64,000 bases of DNA, from NCBI GenBank assembly GCA_022578605.1, contig MU394061.1, forward strand, positions 682,001 through 746,000. The letters run 5' to 3'. Every line of letters begins with the position of its first letter. Positions within the stretch are counted from its first letter, which is position 1. Positions 24,412 to 37,197 of the stretch are shown here, in pieces. The notes under the pieces were generated by a model. That model worked only from the letters and a program-made list of their open reading frames with translations. It had not been told where the DNA came from and made no database searches. A program made the translations under genes and the position numbers. The DNA comes from Camillea tinctor. Lineage: Eukaryota; Ascomycota; Sordariomycetes; Xylariales; Xylariaceae.

Positions 24412-26705
24412 ATGATGGCCCACAGCTCGGCGAGTGAGGTCGAGTTTCCCGGAAATCGGAGTGGTGGCAGCGGTAGTAAAGAATCTGTATCTGTAACGGA
24501 ATGCTCGACAAAAACGGCGAGAAATTCGAGAATGAGACACCAAGCTGAGCTCGACCTCTCATCGACGGCGGCAGTCAAAGCAACTCCCATTCGCCGGAGA
24601 AAGCTTGGAAAGGTGCAAACAATGGACGGTTCTCTCTTCAAACCTTGGACGGAACTTGATGGTGATGGAGAGTCCCGCAACAGAGTGGTAAAGTCCAAGA
24701 CATCCCGCCGCGTACGGTCTAGAGAAGAGAGTGCAGACTTCAAACTAGATTCTGTGGGAGCGTTGTGGGACCCCTTACCTTCAAAGGCACAGGGGGTCAA
24801 ATCCACAACCCCTTCTTCCAGTGAGGAACAGAGTGACTCTCCAGGGCGACTGAAACGGTCTAGGAGACTGGTATCGCGGGGAGCGCTCAAACTGAAGAGC
24901 AGGGGGTCGGCTGAAGTCGAGAAGTCCGGAGCAACCCCGAGTGAATCCGAGTCTGAACCCGAGGAGCCAGATGAAGATGACTTTGAAGATAGTGACGATG
25001 GTCTATCTGATTTCATAGTTTCGAGTGATTCGGAGACGGAAGACGAGGCCTCGAACTCAGACTCAGACATATTCGTAACACCTCCAACGCGCCGGTCTAA
25101 AAGTCCAACAGACAATCAGAAGAAGCCTCTCAGACTGCTGCCCTCGTCAAAGGAGCAGATAAAGGGTTCAGTGAAGAACAAAAGACAGGAGACTAAACCC
25201 GATCGGTCAAAAACTAAAGATCCCGTTAAGCGTTCTACCAAACAAAGCGCAGAAGATAAGACGGAGTTCAAGACAGTGAAAGAGAATCCCAAAAAGACCT
25301 TGGAAGATGATTTTAAAAAACTTCAAATGTAAGATAAACCACATATATACCCTGACATTCATACGTACCAGCTTAGTGCTCACATCTATATAGATTCAAC
25401 GAAGAATCCGACTCGGATGACACGAAAGTTAAAGGCAGCAAAACCCGGATACTAGAACCGTCTACACCGACGAAGACAAAACTGCCTCCGTCCAAATGTC
25501 CGGGCATTCCTGAGTCACCATGGAAACCAGAAAATTTAGAGTTCTGGGACCCAGAAGTCAACTTCGCATGGATTGACAAACACTCACCTCCCAAGCGCAA
25601 CAACCCAGATGGAAAGAAGAAGCTAGATCTGACAGGAGGCAAGATGGATAATAACACCAAAGTGGAAATCAAGCGCAGGTACGGCAACAGCCCCGAGAAG
25701 CGCGACGCCAAGAAAGCGTTTGAAGCGATCAAGGAGTCGCTGGCGCGAGATTTCTTACAAGAGCTCGACGAGCGCATCACGAATGGACGCCTGGCCCAGA
25801 TGACCGAAGCTACCGGCGGCCTGCGCATCGTGTGGTCGAACACACTACTCACGACGGCGGGGCGCGCACACTGGAAGTGCAAGACAGTCACCACGACAAC
25901 GTCATCGCGAAACAAGGGAGCCCTCGGCACCGACGGCGTTCCCACCGCAACCAACGCGAGCACCACAACAGCAACCGCGACCACGACAACGACCACAACG
26001 CAGCACCAGCACCAGGCGTTCATCGAGCTCGCATCCAAGGTGCTCGCGAACCGCGCGGACCTGCTCAACACCGTCGCCCACGAGTTCTGCCACCTCGCCG
26101 TGTTCATGCTCGACGGCGGCAAGCCCAAGTCGGCCCACGGCCCCGAGTTCAAGGCCTGGGGCCGCCGCTGCGGCGCCGCCTTCGCCGACCGCGGCATCGA
26201 GGTCACCACCAAGCACAGCTACGAGATCGAGTACAAGTACATCTGGCGCTGCGACGGGTGCACGGGCGAAGTGAAGCGCCACTCCAAGAGCGTGGACACC
26301 GTGCGCCAGCGGTGCGGCGTCTGCCGAGGCGTGCTGGTTCAGGTTAAGCCCGTGCCTCGCGGCGGTGGCGGTGGCGGAGATGGGGATAAGAATGGGAAGG
26401 CGGGAGCCAAGGGAGAAGGTGGGCAGAAGAAGAAACCGAGCGCGTGGCAGGAGTTCATGGCTAAAGAGATGAAGGTTCTTACTCAGACCAACAAGGGCAT
26501 GCCCCTCAAGGAGCGCATGGCGATCGTGTCGGCGCGTTGGCAAGAGCAGCAAAAGAAGGGCGTCAAAAGCCTCGCCGGCGCCGTGGAGGTCCTTGAGATC
26601 CGGGACGATGATGATGATGGGGATGACGATGCAGGGGATGGCGCGAAGGGAAAGGGGAAGGAGACTAGTAAGGGCACGGCGGAAGCGTATGACTTGTTTG
26701 CGTAA
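24412..26705 (+). CDS. SprT-like metalloprotease, GCNA/ACRC-like
   Basis: Predicted nuclear SprT-family protease; relatives (Spartan, GCNA) clear DNA-protein crosslinks. Two exons, 24412-25328 and 25394-26705, 742 aa. Residues 1-350 are a charged, disordered region rich in Ser/Asp/Glu with acidic blocks (SESESEPEEPDEDDFEDSDD), the arrangement seen in GCNA. The SprT domain follows: FLQELDERI, LRIVWSNTLLTTAGRAHW, then the zinc site HEFCH (His535, Glu536, His539) with the third ligand expected in KSAHGPEFKAWG. A zinc ribbon WRCDGC...RCGVC comes next. The C-terminus (SAWQEFMAKEMK...MAIVSARWQEQ) resembles an HMG-box-like helix block. Oddity: a Thr-rich insert of about 45 residues (roughly residues 465-510) sits inside the SprT domain. 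It has no stop codon but could be an unspliced intron. Domain call firm; substrate inferred. Confidence 0.88.
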
Positions 26706-29299
26706 CCACGTTTCTTCCTTCCCCTTCTACAGTTCTTTTAGCACGTTTATATGTGTGTTTGTAGCCTGGAGGGGGGGTTGATCCTGGGGAGTTCATGTTG
26801 TTGTCGGTACATGATACTACGTGTATCTACTATTCTGAATATCTTGCTTTTCTTGTGCGCGTGAGTGGTTTGTGTCGGATATCCCGTAACATCTTCTTTT
26901 CTTCTATCGTCTGAAACACCATTTTATCCCTCTTTTTTCTTTCATTGACGATCTAATTAACAGTCTAGCAACCCTTTGCCCCTAATACTACCCAGACAAG
27001 TAGGTCCGTTAACGTGAACGACACCAGCATGTAAGTCACTCAACTCACACCCGTGAAACCCTTGGACGAATTGAAACACATCGCACTTGTTGTCGGGCTA
27101 TAAGGCCCACAGCATTATCAGTATCCCTACTCCTGCTGCTCATGTTAGACCCCGATGTTCCAAAATGCATCTGTTCCACCGCGTTGGTGACACCAGATGT
27201 TTGCCATGTGATATTTTGCTGTTCAACTATTCTCGATCTTCCATAACTATAAGCAGCATGGCAGGTTCAGATAACATCTTTAGCGTCGCGAATTGCTTCC
27301 ACAGCAGTGATCGGGTATGACCTTAGTATTAGTGAGATAAGAATTAATACAATAGAGCCTTCAAACTCTCGTCAGATTACGTAGACCGAAATAGTACTGC
27401 GTTCAATACAGGATGCGTTAGTGTTTAGCAACATAATTGAAGAGACTATTATGCTAAGATGATTGAACGCACTAGATACCGTTATTTAGACCACAGTTAA
27501 TATCACCGATATTGCTATTACCGATATTCTACGAGTACAAGACATGTTGTCATTGCTTGGCCATAAGAACATAGATAACAAACTTGCTTACGAAGGGGAG
27601 CAACTGTTATAGGTTATTTACAAATTGCAGCGCTTGAGTCCTATTGTATTTATATCGTATGGTTTGCCCAATTCACAAGATTCCCGCACAATGGTCCCCA
27701 TGAGCATATATACATACAGCTCGTTCTCAAGATCTCTAATCATTGAAAACCCAGACATTATCGAGTTCATTGATATTATAGACTTAGCTAGATATTTTTC
27801 GGAGTCTAGCAGAATTACTAGGGAAAAAATGAAATTGTAATGATTACCACTATATTCAACATTCATACATACTACGTAACCTACTCAGAAGACATGATTG
27901 GGCTGTATTCTCCTCATCCTATCAGAAAAATCCCAGACTCGCCACGGCATTTGAAAATTCCCATCGGAGTTCATGTGAATCTCATTGTGTTCCATTGTAC
28001 GGCATTAGCTTAAGAAATTCACTTTTCTAATTGGGTTAAGTTTTTATATGCTACTATCTTACGCTGAGGAATAGAAACTATCTGATCATCTGTTTCTGTT
28101 TATGGGATTTAATCGAGGAAGTCTGGAGGAGAAAATGAATTAGATCTCTCTCTTCTCTCTTGAAAAAAATATTAGGATAGCTTTACTACGGCGAGGTATG
28201 AGATAGGTGTTGTGATTAATGCTTGTGCTCAACAGAAGGCAACTTATTGCAAGCGTCAACGCAATTGTTTGTGTTCAAGTCGCACGTATTAGAATTTACT
28301 TTCCCAATTAAAACGAGGATTTTATCCTAGGAAATATGTTGAGGATGCTGTAATCAAATAGCATACCGAAGATTTACTTTTCTCTTTGGACCGTCCGACG
28401 GTTGACTTCATAACCTTTGTTTCACTCACTATCTCGAGACATTGTACCATTTTGAGGTGTACGAACAATACCTGAACCGTAGCACACCATGTATGACCAG
28501 AATACTCGTCACAAGCTACGTTAAATACAATAGTAATATGTTTCAGGACAACGATTAGTTGTTAAAAGGGGGCTATAATGGAAGTTTCAATCTGACTCCA
28601 TGGGAAACACGTGAACCCTTAGGAACTTCCTTTTCTTATGGGACGTCTCGTGAAAGCGGCGCAGTAATCTCTTTGTAATTTCTATGAAATATGAGAGATC
28701 ACGGGAAGTGTTTGATGGCATAGGGAATGTATAGCCCTACCTATGCCTAGTCGTACAAAAGTTCAGCTAGGTCGGCGACTACGGAGTATACAAATGTCGG
28801 TGATGAGGTCAGCTTTTACTATCTCTAATATATGTAGAAGTGGTTCGGGGTTTAAAGGTACCAGGTTTAACGAAACATACCTAACTATCTTGAATGTCGT
28901 TTTTTGTTTATAAAGCTTGTAATAACCGAAGATCAGCTTTAAGACAAGCCGGCGATACCGTTGGACTTAGACGCAGACTCCTAGTAACCTGTAGGTACTC
29001 AAATGCAGGGAACTCTACATATGTCGGGAACAGGGTGCATTAGTTAATTACCTTTGTGTTGCCATCATAACTCCACATGGTTACTCTCCTCAACTCGTTG
29101 ATTTCAAGTTGGGGGGAAATAGCAACGAGCTCCGCCTATAAATTACTCTACGATCATCTGCTCATAGGATAATCTTCTCCATCAACAACACAAGACGACT
29201 TGTATCCTAAAGCTCAGAAATAGCATACCTCAATATCCCTATCGAAGGAAATCCGCTTTCTGATCTTCTTCATACTACTCGACTTTATCGCTTCTCATA
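26706..29299. other. A+T-rich intergenic region upstream of the decarboxylase gene
   Basis: About 2.6 kb. The 3' flank of the SprT gene passes at about 27.3 kb into A+T-rich DNA with stops in all frames. Two overlapping antisense ORFs at 27618-27866 have no recognisable motif. Could be old decayed (RIP-affected) DNA, but I see no transposon signature. Confidence 0.5.
29137..29143 (+). promoter_or_regulatory. TATA box candidate of the PSD-like gene
   Basis: TATAAAT, 157 bases upstream of the ATG at 29300 in otherwise non-coding DNA. Position and sequence fit a core promoter; not tested. Confidence 0.4.
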
Positions 29300-30523
29300 A
29301 TGTGGAGCTTAACTCGCACTCAGGTTGAACCTGTGACTTCCCCTATTTCGCTTTTAGTCCCATCTGTTAGCGAACCGGTGTCTCGATTCAACCCTATCAT
29401 CGATGTGCTAGTTGGCTACCTCGGGAAGACCAAGCCTGGGGCACTTGAGGACGCAGTTGCTTCGGCCTACAAACAGCTCCCTGAGCACATGGATAGACTG
29501 CACGTTACGGACGCCCGCTCTTTTCTTGACTTTGCCAACAGCTTGTTACAATGGATTCCACATGAGAACTATCAGGGAAAGGAGATCTACGAAACTGTAT
29601 GTCTGTTCTACTTCATCATCAACCAACATCCTCTGATGGAACTCCAAACCGAAGTCAATCCGAACCAGGAAGGGAAACCTCTTACTTGGCTCTCATCATG
29701 GTTGGTCGTTTACGCCCAGCTGATTGGTCTTTTCATGGACACCACGGCATCGGTGACACTTGATTCTTTGGAGTCTTTCAAGAATTCACCATTGTATGAT
29801 TATGATGAGGCGTTGGTTCCTACGGGAGGTTTCCGTACCTTCAACGAGTTTTTCGCTCGTCGTCTCAAGCCTGGAGCTAGACCTATCGATTCACCTGAGG
29901 ATGACACTGTCATTGTCTACCCGGCTGATTGCACCTACGACAACTCATTGACCGATCAGAGCATTGTAGGGATCCAATCCGCGGGTATCGTCAATATTAA
30001 GAGTATTACCTGGACTATCGGGTCGCTCCTAAAGGGCAGTGAGTACGCGGACGCGTTCGATGGTGGCATCTGGATGCATGCATTTCTGAATATGTACAAC
30101 TACCACCGACAGCACGCACCCGTCTCTGGAAGAGTCCTTGAAGCTAGGAATATTCAGGGCTCTGCCTATGTAGAGGTAGCCCCTAAGCGTCATCCTACCC
30201 GCACCACTATGGAGCCGCTAGCCCCAAATTCACCTGGATACCAATTTATGCAGACGAGAGGCTTGGTGATCATTGACAACCCTACTCTTGGCAAGGTAGC
30301 CGTGCTACCTATTGGCATGGCAATGATATCATCAGTCAAGCTGCTGGTTAGGGAGGGCGACGAGATAAAAAAGGGCGATGAGATCTCGCATTTCGCCTTC
30401 GGAGGCTCTGATATTGTCTGCGTGTTCCAAGCCAAGGCTGGCCTGAGACCCGAAGATTTTGTGCCTTCAACGGGAGGTACACACTCCAACGTGGGCTCTA
30501 TTCTTGCGAAGGCGCCTTCATGA
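29300..30523 (+). CDS. Phosphatidylserine-decarboxylase-family protein, PsiD-like
   Basis: Intronless, 407 aa. The C-terminal half is a PSD fold: FNEFFARRLKPGARPI, MYNYHRQHAPVSGRV, LPIGMAMISSVK and EGDEIKKGDEISHFAFGGSD. PSD-family enzymes self-cleave before a Ser that becomes the pyruvoyl cofactor; here that is Ser370 in GGSD instead of the canonical LGST. The N-terminal 150 residues resemble the extra helical region of the soluble PSD-like branch that includes the tryptophan decarboxylase PsiD. There is no mitochondrial presequence or transmembrane segment, so it is unlikely to be the housekeeping PSD. Substrate is unknown: an aromatic amino acid or another amine precursor is possible. It lies isolated in A+T-rich DNA 2.6 kb upstream of the GH43 gene, same strand. 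Family firm, function open. Confidence 0.85.
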   Translation: MWSLTRTQVEPVTSPISLLVPSVSEPVSRFNPIIDVLVGYLGKTKPGALEDAVASAYKQLPEHMDRLHVTDARSFLDFANSLLQWIPHENYQGKEIYETVCLFYFIINQHPLMELQTEVNPNQEGKPLTWLSSWLVVYAQLIGLFMDTTASVTLDSLESFKNSPLYDYDEALVPTGGFRTFNEFFARRLKPGARPIDSPEDDTVIVYPADCTYDNSLTDQSIVGIQSAGIVNIKSITWTIGSLLKGSEYADAFDGGIWMHAFLNMYNYHRQHAPVSGRVLEARNIQGSAYVEVAPKRHPTRTTMEPLAPNSPGYQFMQTRGLVIIDNPTLGKVAVLPIGMAMISSVKLLVREGDEIKKGDEISHFAFGGSDIVCVFQAKAGLRPEDFVPSTGGTHSNVGSILAKAPS

Positions 30524-33088
30524 GGATATTCTGCCTATAGTGGCGGGACTGATCGTCGGTACTTGGCTCTCCTTTACTACGTGTGCATTGCGATATAGAC
30601 AAGCCGGGGGAAAATCCATGATCTATTGGTGATCATGATGGAGAGGGCATACATTTTTTTGCCTTTGTTATAAGCGTGACAGACTTTCCCATATAGTGTT
30701 CCATAGACATAGTGGAAGGTTCGGTTATAATTTAGTCAGCATAACAAATAGTTTCAAAAATATTCACGTATCATACATACATTGTGCGTTGTTAGCAATC
30801 ATATGGCTATACAGGGGATTTCAACCACAATGTGTTGCAGTGCCATATATATGAGCTAATTGTCAAAAAGGCAATTAGCATATGCTTTTGTCTGTGAGAC
30901 AATGCAATACTTGCTAGAAGTTTTCATATCTTATGCTCTAATTATGAATACCGAGAAGTCTAGTCGATATATTATACTACGCTATTATACTAGGGCAACG
31001 CCTTCTTTTACAAATGATGTGTGGGTAGCGCATGAATATGTTAAAAGGTCCACGAGATCCTGTATAGATGATGATTTAATATGAGTTAGTACTATGGCGA
31101 GGTGAGATTCGGCGTTTATTTAATGGCCGTAATGGCTAGATTGCAATCGTATGCTCCTCCGGGGATAATGAATGTAGTAATGTTGAAGGATCTAGCATCA
31201 GCTAGCCCAAGCAATGTTAAACCCGAAAGAGGATATTATATATCGAATGGTAGATTGCCTTACAGAACGTGACGTCTGAATGCCTGAGAGGAGGGTTTTA
31301 GGTCTATGAAAATTCAAAAGTTTAGAAAAAGCAAAAAAAGGGGTGTATCGGTGACAAAGTTATTATATGCTACAATATGCATCGCCACCTAGGAATGAAG
31401 AGCAATATATATATATATAAAGCAGTAGTTATAATCAATGTCACTAGTCCCGATCTGAGTGATAAAAGGAAAGAATATTAGAGGAGTTTTTTGAATGATG
31501 TAGGTTAGGAAGATTGCCTCTGGCTTCTGGCTCCAGTCGGCAATTCCTGCCCAGCTTGTTGCAGCACAACATTTAATATTACCGCATGTATGGGCATATG
31601 TAACGAGGATCCTCAGATGAACACAGTTACACAAGGGACTTGATCTTACATTGCTTATTTGTATTAAAATTCTAGACATATATGGAACTGTTAGGGGCTG
31701 TGCGCTAGACTCTAGGATACATGGCAGTATGTGACCTGCAGGAGAATGGAGAGGGAGAGCATTCCGTGTATAAGTCATGACATCAGAGGTAGTCGTAATT
31801 GTAGTTTCGCGCATAACAAAATCATAACTGTCAAAGTTCTTGCTGGGTGCCGCCCAAGGCCATGATAATAACTATGCACTTTTGTTTCTAAGTCTTGTTA
31901 GAATGACGGCTGGGATATTAGCCTCATGATGTGTTAGCAACCTGTACTATACGGATGCGGCTTCTCGGAAGTTTATTGACGTGGCCTTCAACAATACATT
32001 ATTTTTACAACTTATTTATATTCCGTTATGTAAGTTATATATGTCAAGTACATAAATTGCCTCATAATAGACGAACTTATCAGTGTTAGTGACTATAGAA
32101 TAATATTATGTCTTCCGTTGTTTCTATGGTTTACGATATGACTCGAGTATTCCTACAGGTACTCATCACTCTAATGATCCCAAGAAGGTATAAAGGGATT
32201 GTTATGCGAACCCGCGTCCTAGTTTAAGTGGAAAATTGTTGGGATTGGGTAATTCCTTCATGATTTTCGTACTCCTTGTTGTTAGGCTACAGTAATTTAT
32301 ACCATCGACACTATTACCGTGATCTAGCAACCTAATCAAAGCCTAAGTCTGGAGAACTGGGCATCTAATTTCACAAACCAACTACAACAATAATCATATA
32401 GATATGTTTTTGAAAGCAAATTCTATGGCCTGATTATATCGTAGGATGTGAAATGTTCGGCGATTTATTAGCCTGAGAGAAAAGGGGCAAACCGAAAGAT
32501 CCCTAAAAAGGAAATTCCCCAAAAAGGAGTTCCGAGGAAGTCAACATACTCTCCGCTCATTTATAGAGCTAAGATTTATTTTTCGTGGGTATCTCAATCC
32601 GTAATTGACACATAGTATGTAGATACCATCTATTTCCTTATCTTCGAGGTGTGACAGCACAGCTGCCAGGCAGTATATGCGAGCCAATTCACGCTGCCGC
32701 CCCAATCAGGGGAGATACACACCTTGAAAGAACCCCAAGACCAAGAATAGCCGGACAAAGCTTAGAGTTCGAGAAAGTCTTATTGGCGCGCTTCTGCTTA
32801 GAACGTATTCCTCGGCTATGATTATGAATCGATCACACCGAATCGAGAGAATCCATGAGTCCTATACGGCTTGAATCTTAGGCGAATGTAATTAGAAGCA
32901 TCACTAATAGCTACGTGACTAGAGATTCGAGGTTTGGTTGACTATGCTGTGGTCGTCTTATAAATGTCTGGAAGAAGAACGAACTAAAATGAAGAGAATA
33001 CTGATTATATAAAACCCAGAACGTACACGTCTTACATGGATGAAAGCTTATATATGTACATATATATCAAACCGAAAGCTCAGCAGAC
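30524..33088. other. A+T-rich intergenic region upstream of GH43
   Basis: About 2.6 kb without a supported gene. A 141-aa ORF on minus (31389-31814) has no recognisable features. A TTAGCC (reverse of GGCTAA, the XlnR/Xyr1-type core) occurs at about 32468-32473, 620 bases upstream of GH43; one hexamer is weak evidence. Confidence 0.5.
33006..33014 (+). promoter_or_regulatory. TATA box of the GH43 gene
   Basis: TATATAAAA located 75 bases upstream of the GH43 ATG. A canonical fungal TATA box; the GH62 gene has one at nearly the same distance. Confidence 0.55.
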
Positions 33089-34943
33089 ATGTTTTCACAA
33101 CAGGTTATTGTTGTTTGGTTGGCTTGCCTTCTCATGAGTGTGTTTAGTAGAGCAGCATTTGAAGAGGACAGGCACGATAATGTCACAGAATTGAGAGATA
33201 CATTTGCTACCCGAGTAGCAGATGATTCATTCACGAACCCTATAATCTACGAGGACCTAGCCGATCTAGATGTATTCCGCGTGGATGATGCCTGGTACTA
33301 TTCTGCGTCAACTATGCACCACTCCCCAGGAGCTCCTATTCTCAGGTCTTACGATCTTGTCAATTGGGAGTATATTGGGCATTCAGTTCCTTCGCTAGAA
33401 TGGTCTTCTGAATACGATCTAGCGGGAGACGAAAGAGCCTATGTGAAGGGTATCTGGGCGTCGACAATGCGCTACAGACAAACTGATGGCAAGTGGTATT
33501 GGATAGGATGTATTGAGTTTGGCAAAACATATGTCTATACCGCACTAGAAGTCACAGGACCTTGGATCTTAGCAGCGACCTTGGATACATGCTTTTATGA
33601 CGCTGGTCTTCTTATAGACGAGGATGGCACTATGTACGTCGCTTATGGAAATACACAGATCTCCGTAGCTCAGTTATCATCCGATGGTCTGAGCATCGTT
33701 AAGACTCAACGGATATATTCGTCACCCGGAAACATAGGAACTCTCGAAGGGAGTCGTATGTACAAGTATGATGGGAACTATTATATCTTAGTTACGCGCC
33801 CGGCTACATCCGAGTATGTCCTTAAGGCTTCAAGCCCTTTCGGAAGCTACAGCATCAAAGCTCTAGCTCAAAGTGTACCGCCGCCTGTACCAGGTGGTGG
33901 AAACCCACATCAGGGGGGATTGGTTGATACACCAGACGGGAACTGGTATTATATGGCTTTTGAAGATGCTTATCCGTGGGTAATTTCAAGATTTTTTATT
34001 ACCCCTATACCTGCCTTGGAGATGCAATTTGCCTGCGCAGGCTCTCCCTATAGATTCTAATGTATGAAGCATGCTGAAAGAACTGAAATACTCCTTATAG
34101 TTTATAGCATTTACTGACTTATAATACTACAGAGGAGGGAGATTCCCTGTGTTAGCACCAATAACTTGGGCTTCGGATGGCTTTCCAGTCTTACAGACTT
34201 CCAGCGGTGGGTGGGGGACATCCTATCCCTTGCCAACGGCCAAGCATGAGCTACCTTCACTGTTCGGCGAGGATTTATTTGATAATCTCAGGCCCGCGTG
34301 GGAATGGAACCATAATCCTGATAGTTCCAAATTCAACGTGAGTGAGGGACTTATCCTTAGCACAGCTACGGTTACCGATGACCTATACGCGGCACGCAAC
34401 ACACTTACACATCGCATACACGGCCCTATTTCAACTAGTACAATAGTAATGGACGTGAGCAACATGGCAGATGGTGACCGGGCTGGTCTATCCCTCTTCC
34501 GAGACCATTCGGCCTGGATCGGAGTTACGAACGACGGTAATACCTTGACAGTCGCTATGACAAGTGATATTACAATGGACACTTCCTGGAGGACAACTAG
34601 CAAAGGCACCACGGTAGCTAGTGCAGAGATTCCGAATGGGATAATTCATCTGCGCTGTACCGCCAACATCAGCCCCGGGTCTGGGCGCACCGGTACATTT
34701 AGCTATAGCCTGGACGGCGAAAACTTCACCACTCTAGGCCGGCCACTTACGTTGAACACTGATTGGCATTACTTTCTCGGCTATCGCTGGGGTATTTTCA
34801 ATGTAAGAATATACTATAATCTCTTATCCATCATAAACGTCGGGCCGCGATGTATTCTGATAATCTTTATTTAGTATGCCACGAAGTCTCTAGGTGGCTC
34901 TGTCAAAGTTACTTCATTTACACAAACCGTGTCTCCCAAGTGA
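33089..34943 (+). CDS. Secreted GH43 glycosidase (beta-xylosidase/arabinofuranosidase type)
   Basis: Predicted extracellular hydrolase acting on xylan- or arabinan-derived chains. Three exons: 33089-33975, 34133-34802 and 34875-34943, 541 aa. The signal peptide is MFSQQVIVVWLACLLMSVFSRA. The five-bladed propeller starts near residue 50 (NPIIYEDLADLDVFRVDDAWYY, where the catalytic base Asp is expected). The pKa-tuning Asp is expected in CFYDAGLL and the general acid Glu in GTLEGSRMY. From about residue 320 a C-terminal beta-sandwich typical of GH43 xylosidases follows (FDNLRPAWEWNHNPD, then GLSLFRD). The 157-nt first intron has a GTGGGT donor; exon joining gives DAYPGGRFPVLAPITW, which fits the family. 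Codon use is more A/T-ending than in the housekeeping genes. It lies 1.1 kb upstream of GH62 on the same strand. Exact specificity cannot be read from sequence. Confidence 0.9.
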
Positions 34944-36042
34944 TAAATACAAAGAAAAAGGAAATGCTTTCCGGCTCGCCGTGGCTAGTCTGATCAGTCA
35001 TATACATATATGTAGAGGTATTCCTTTTTATATATGTTTAACTCCTGACAATATTCGTACTGAAAACGATTGAGTTACGGTTAGGTTGTCTCTCAGACGA
35101 GCTGGGGAAGAAAAGCTACGGAAAGGAGCAGCAAGGCATCACTGTGGGAGTTTTTTATATTGGAATATACATAGTATCTATATTGTATCACTCTATTTAC
35201 TACGAGAATCCAACTTGTCAGGACAAATACCTAGGTACACAGGTTAAAAAAGATCTTAGTTCTATTTTTTGTGAAAGGAAACATCCTAAAGATCTTTAAG
35301 AAGGAAGAATTATGATGTCTGAGAATTAGCTGATGATAATAATAATCTCTCATTGAGTATCCTACCTGCTTCCTATCCTGCTAAAATGAAGTTAGGCCGA
35401 GATATACTTGTAATTAGGTTCGGTGTTGGACAAGCATCCAACTTCCCGGCTATTTGAACAATCGCCTAACCTAGACCATCGGAGGTATGTGGATGTCTCC
35501 ATTAGCGATGAGAAACTAATAATATAGATCATGATTATTTATTTATGTCCTCAGCCAGTCATCCTAGATGAATGTTGATGTGTAGAACCTATAGTATCTT
35601 TACACCGGACCGAAAACAAGCCTTCCTCATTGGTCACTGCATGTTCCTGCTGGCTTATCCCATGATATTTTTCATTATTAATATCTATTGAGGACAGAAT
35701 AGGGGTATAGGTTGGGACCTTTGGACGTTCTCCGAAATTACCCGATTAGGCCATAATTCGAGCGCATCTTTCAGTTCAAGATGATTCGCGCGCTTCTCTA
35801 CTGATGGGTGCGGAGGGTGAGATCAGATCAGAGCAATCCATTTTTAATCTATCGTTTAAACCCCTTTGTTACCTAGAGAGGCTATCTTGCAGCCTGCCTT
35901 CATTCGCTAAATCCAGCTTCTTCCCATAAAGGGGTCGGCATGTTCGCAACAATAGCTTCAGAATTATAAAAGATGGTTGATCATAAGCGAAGGATAACCT
36001 TCTCTGAGAAAATTCTTCAACACTCTACCCGGTCTCATAAAG
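34944..36042. other. Intergenic between GH43 and GH62
   Basis: About 1.1 kb, A+T-rich, same-strand spacer holding the GH43 3' flank and the GH62 promoter. No ORF of interest. Confidence 0.55.
35965..35971 (+). promoter_or_regulatory. TATA box of the GH62 gene
   Basis: TATAAAA 78 bases upstream of the GH62 start codon, matching the TATA spacing of the neighbouring GH43 gene. Confidence 0.55.
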
Positions 36043-37197
36043 ATGTTGTATCTCTTCACTATCGCGGCCATGGCCGCAGCCTGTGCTGCGGTCCCCAATA
36101 TACCTAGTACCTTTAAGTGGGAGTCTTCTGATCCGCTGATATCTCCTAAGAGCGATGGAAAAGGCCTTGCTGGGGTCAAAGACCCCTCTATCGTCGAGGT
36201 CGACGGAACGTACCACGTCTTTGCCAGCCAGGCCAAATCTTCTGGTTACAACTTGATGTACCTAAATTTCACCGACTTCAGTGAGGCCCAGTCCGCGACG
36301 TTCCATTATCTCGACCAAGAATCTGCCATCGGCCCGGGCTACCGTGCTGCGCCCCAGGTCTTCTACTTTGCCCCGCAGAAGCTCTGGTATCTCGTCTACC
36401 AGAATAACAATGCGGCGTACTCGACGAACAGCGATATAGGCAACCCGGCTGGGTGGACGGCCCCGAAGAATTTCTTCAGCGGTGTACCTAGCATCATAAG
36501 CCAGAACATCGGTAATGGCTACTGGGTTGACATGTGGGTCATCTGTGATTCGGAGAACTGCTATCTATTCTCGACCGACGACAATGGTCACCTTTACCGC
36601 GCGTCGACGTCCCTGAGCAGCTTCCCTAGTGGTTTTTCGGATACTGTCATTGCCATGTCCGCATCCAACAAGAACAGTCTGTTTGAAGCCACAAATGTCT
36701 ACGCCCTTGGTGATGGTTCATATCTCCTAATTGTTGAAGCTATTGGGGGCGACGGGAACCGATACTTCCGATCGTGGACGTCAAACAGCCTATCTGATAC
36801 CTGGAAGGAGCTTGCAGCATCCGAGTCTAACCCTTTCGCACGTTCAAACAACGTCGTCTTCACTGGTAAATCCTGGACGAAGAGCATCAGCCACGGAGAG
36901 AGTAAGCCCCTCCTCTTTTTGGATTCCTTCCCGTCCTATATTATGGTAGTAAACCCGTGTAAATACTTTGGAGAGGGAAATCGTCTAATATTTCTGTTCC
37001 GGCTCACTCTAAGAGATAGTCACTAATTTTATATTACTACAGTGATACGCACCAACACTGACCAGACAATGACTATAAGTCCTTGCGACCTACGATATCT
37101 GTATCAAGGAATGGACCCGAGTGCCACTGGGAACTATAATTCTTTGCCGTGGAAGCTTGCTCTCCTCACGCAGACAAACTCGGAAACATGCTCCTAG
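36043..37197 (+). CDS. Secreted GH62 alpha-L-arabinofuranosidase
   Basis: Removes arabinose side chains from arabinoxylan outside the cell. Two exons, 36043-36901 and 37043-37197, give 337 aa, typical for a GH62 enzyme without a carbohydrate-binding module. Signal peptide [16 protein letters not shown]. Catalytic landmarks: [18 protein letters not shown] (base Asp), WVDMWVICD, and SLFEATNVY (general-acid Glu). The C-terminal [15 protein letters not shown] block is diagnostic and is in exon 2. The splice is phase 1 (A|TG), giving [13 protein letters not shown]. Codons are more GC-rich than in the surrounding DNA. With GH43 next to it on the same strand, the two probably cooperate on arabinoxylan. 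Confidence 0.94.

Noticed and set aside
27618..27866. Overlapping sense and antisense ORFs
   Set aside because: Mutually antisense chance frames without recognisable content.
31389..31814. 141-aa minus ORF in A+T-rich DNA
   Set aside because: Composition looks random and no motif is visible.
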